Assembly: GCA_964579505.1 (NCBI GenBank)
Contig: CAZOGC010000009.1
Location: 1 to 64,000 of the forward strand
Origin: JAJYSO01 sp964579505
Lineage (GTDB): Bacteria > Bacteroidota > Bacteroidia > Flavobacteriales > Flavobacteriaceae
Length of the DNA stretch: 64,000 nt
Direction of reading: 5' to 3'
Shown: positions 63,095 through 64,000 of the stretch, piece after piece
Layout: each line of letters begins with the position of its first letter
Position numbering within the stretch: the first letter of the stretch is position 1
Notes under the pieces: generated by a model
The model's input: the letters and a program-made list of their open reading frames with translations, nothing else
Told to the model about the DNA's origin: nothing
Databases searched by the model: none
Program-made: the position numbers and the translations under genes

Positions 63095-63127
63095 GGATAG
63101 GTTTACCCATGTTGAGTAAACCTATCC
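63095..63127. terminator. Strong hairpin after susD
   Basis: GGATAGGTTTAC (63095-63106) and GTAAACCTATCC (63116-63127) form a perfect 12-bp stem with a nine-base loop. No T-run follows. It separates susD from the downstream lipoprotein gene and is the third intercistronic hairpin of this kind in the window. Confidence 0.65.
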
Positions 63128-63257
63128 AAAATCAACGTACATTCTTGACTAGGTTTTTATGTTAACAAACACCTCAAGACGATTTGACTGTGTATTACAC
63201 ACCTTATCTTCTCTTTTGTTAACTGCTAACACCAGTCATTATAGAATTTCTAAAAAA

Positions 63258-64000
63258 ATGAAAATGAAAAAAATTGCCCTTAAAATCAGTTTTTTGGCAG
63301 CGCTAGTTCTGCTGGTGGTTGCCTGCAAAAACAATAACGCCGAAAAAGCCAACACCAATGAATACACTATTTCCGGTCATATTGACGGATTAAACAACAT
63401 CGATTTGCGCTTGGTATATTTAGGTAAACTTTATGGAAAACGCAGTATAGACACCATACACGTCACCCATGGCGACTTTACTTTTACCGATACCATTAAC
63501 AGTATGAACCTGGTACGTATGGTACCGCTTAGTTGGGAAGACCTTCCCGATAGTAACTACGTAAAAAAAGCAAAAGGCGGGGGGTTCTACCCTACCAAAG
63601 CGACTCGATTAATGGCTTTTGCTTTTCCGGGCGCTAACATTAAAATTAGTGGAAAAATTACCGATTTTATGGATGCGTATCCTTCAGGAGACGAAGCCAA
63701 TAACAGCTTAGTTGCTATTAACAAACCCGCTTACCCACTCTACAACAAAGCGGTTAATTTAATGGTACAGAGCAGTTTTGCCAAAACCCCCGAAGAAAAA
63801 GAACAATTACAAAAAGAAGCCGGAAAAATTGGCAAGGAAGTACAAGCCAAAAATTTAGCTTATGTAAAAGCCCACCCCAATACCGTGGGTTCAATTTGGT
63901 ATTTAAAAGATATGATTATGCGCCGGCAAATTAACGATTCTACCGCCATCGCTATTTACAAAACCATTCCCCAAAACGCACAAAACAATCCTTACTACAA
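63258..64000 (+). CDS. DUF4369-like lipoprotein, probably TlpA-type (partial, runs off the window)
   Basis: The open frame starts at ATG 63258 (a second ATG two codons later) and continues to the window end, 247 codons so far. A lipoprotein signal (LLVVACKN, Cys23) is followed by YTISGHIDGLNNIDLRLVYL, like the N-terminal DUF4369 domain of the two thioredoxin-like proteins at 19357-21680, and then a helical region (LMVQSSFAKTPEEKEQLQ). The C-terminal thioredoxin domain expected for that architecture lies beyond the edge and is unconfirmed. It probably belongs to the susCD locus. Confidence 0.75.
   Translation, partial: MKMKKIALKISFLAALVLLVVACKNNNAEKANTNEYTISGHIDGLNNIDLRLVYLGKLYGKRSIDTIHVTHGDFTFTDTINSMNLVRMVPLSWEDLPDSNYVKKAKGGGFYPTKATRLMAFAFPGANIKISGKITDFMDAYPSGDEANNSLVAINKPAYPLYNKAVNLMVQSSFAKTPEEKEQLQKEAGKIGKEVQAKNLAYVKAHPNTVGSIWYLKDMIMRRQINDSTAIAIYKTIPQNAQNNPYY

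Noticed and set aside
1..64000. tRNA, rRNA, insertion-sequence transposases and integrase attachment sites
   Set aside because: None was recognised on either strand; absence by eye is not proof for small RNA genes.

Overview
The window is a 64 kb piece of a low-GC chromosome from the phylum Bacteroidota, most likely class Flavobacteriia. The evidence is the gene content: PorP/SprF and type-B type IX secretion (T9SS) signals, SusC/SusD with an ECF sigma and FecR, DUF4374 with PepSY, and a mevalonate-pathway HMG-CoA reductase with its partner GHMP kinase. Several intergenic regions also carry TAnnTTTG -7 boxes typical of the phylum. I saw no rRNA, tRNA, CRISPR array, transposase, integrase or phage structural operon. 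The genus cannot be fixed from sequence alone.

Layout. 1-3055: uvrA (minus) between intergenic palindromes. 3580-6070: a TPR histidine kinase and its overlapping LuxR-type response regulator. 6564-16092: a six-gene plus-strand cluster encoding a small exported protein, two repeat-rich fibre-like paralogues that share about 1.2 kb of nearly identical DNA, a protein with a type-B T9SS C-terminal domain, a PorP/SprF protein and an OmpA-domain protein. This is the most distinctive region. 16349-25882: small lipoproteins (one NlpE-like, one with an Ivy-like CxxHDC loop), hemL, two DUF4369/thioredoxin proteins, rnpA, a carboxypeptidase-regulatory-domain protein, a GHMP kinase and HMG-CoA reductase, mostly on the minus strand. 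26120-34301: a DPP-IV-type peptidase followed by three POT peptide transporters, which looks like a peptide-scavenging locus. 34390-36926: a MntR/DtxR regulator and an NRAMP transporter fused to a universal stress domain, with a DtxR-like palindrome in the promoter region. 37064-43212: a small conserved-looking protein, a long PurF-like enzyme, a PfkB kinase, TerC and RecJ.

43409-48094: TonB receptor, DUF4374 lipoprotein and PepSY membrane protein, probably for iron-chelate uptake. 48202-50429: hutI and hutG, the last two steps of histidine breakdown. 50778-54065: a Prc-type S41 protease and a DppC-like permease. 54287-55564: glutamate dehydrogenase, which suits an amino-acid- and peptide-using lifestyle. 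55797-64000: ECF sigma, FecR anti-sigma, SusC with an STN signalling domain, SusD, and a DUF4369-like lipoprotein cut by the window edge.

How they work together. Peptides are cut by the S9 peptidase, imported by the POT carriers, and their amino acids drained through the Hut steps and glutamate dehydrogenase. Metals enter through the TonB/DUF4374/PepSY and MntR/MntH loci. Two surface systems stand out: the T9SS-linked fibre cluster, which carries an identical 429-bp tandem duplication and is probably size-variable, and the sigma/FecR/SusC transenvelope relay. Starts were moved from the longest open frame where a signal peptide, known family start or promoter box favoured an internal ATG.
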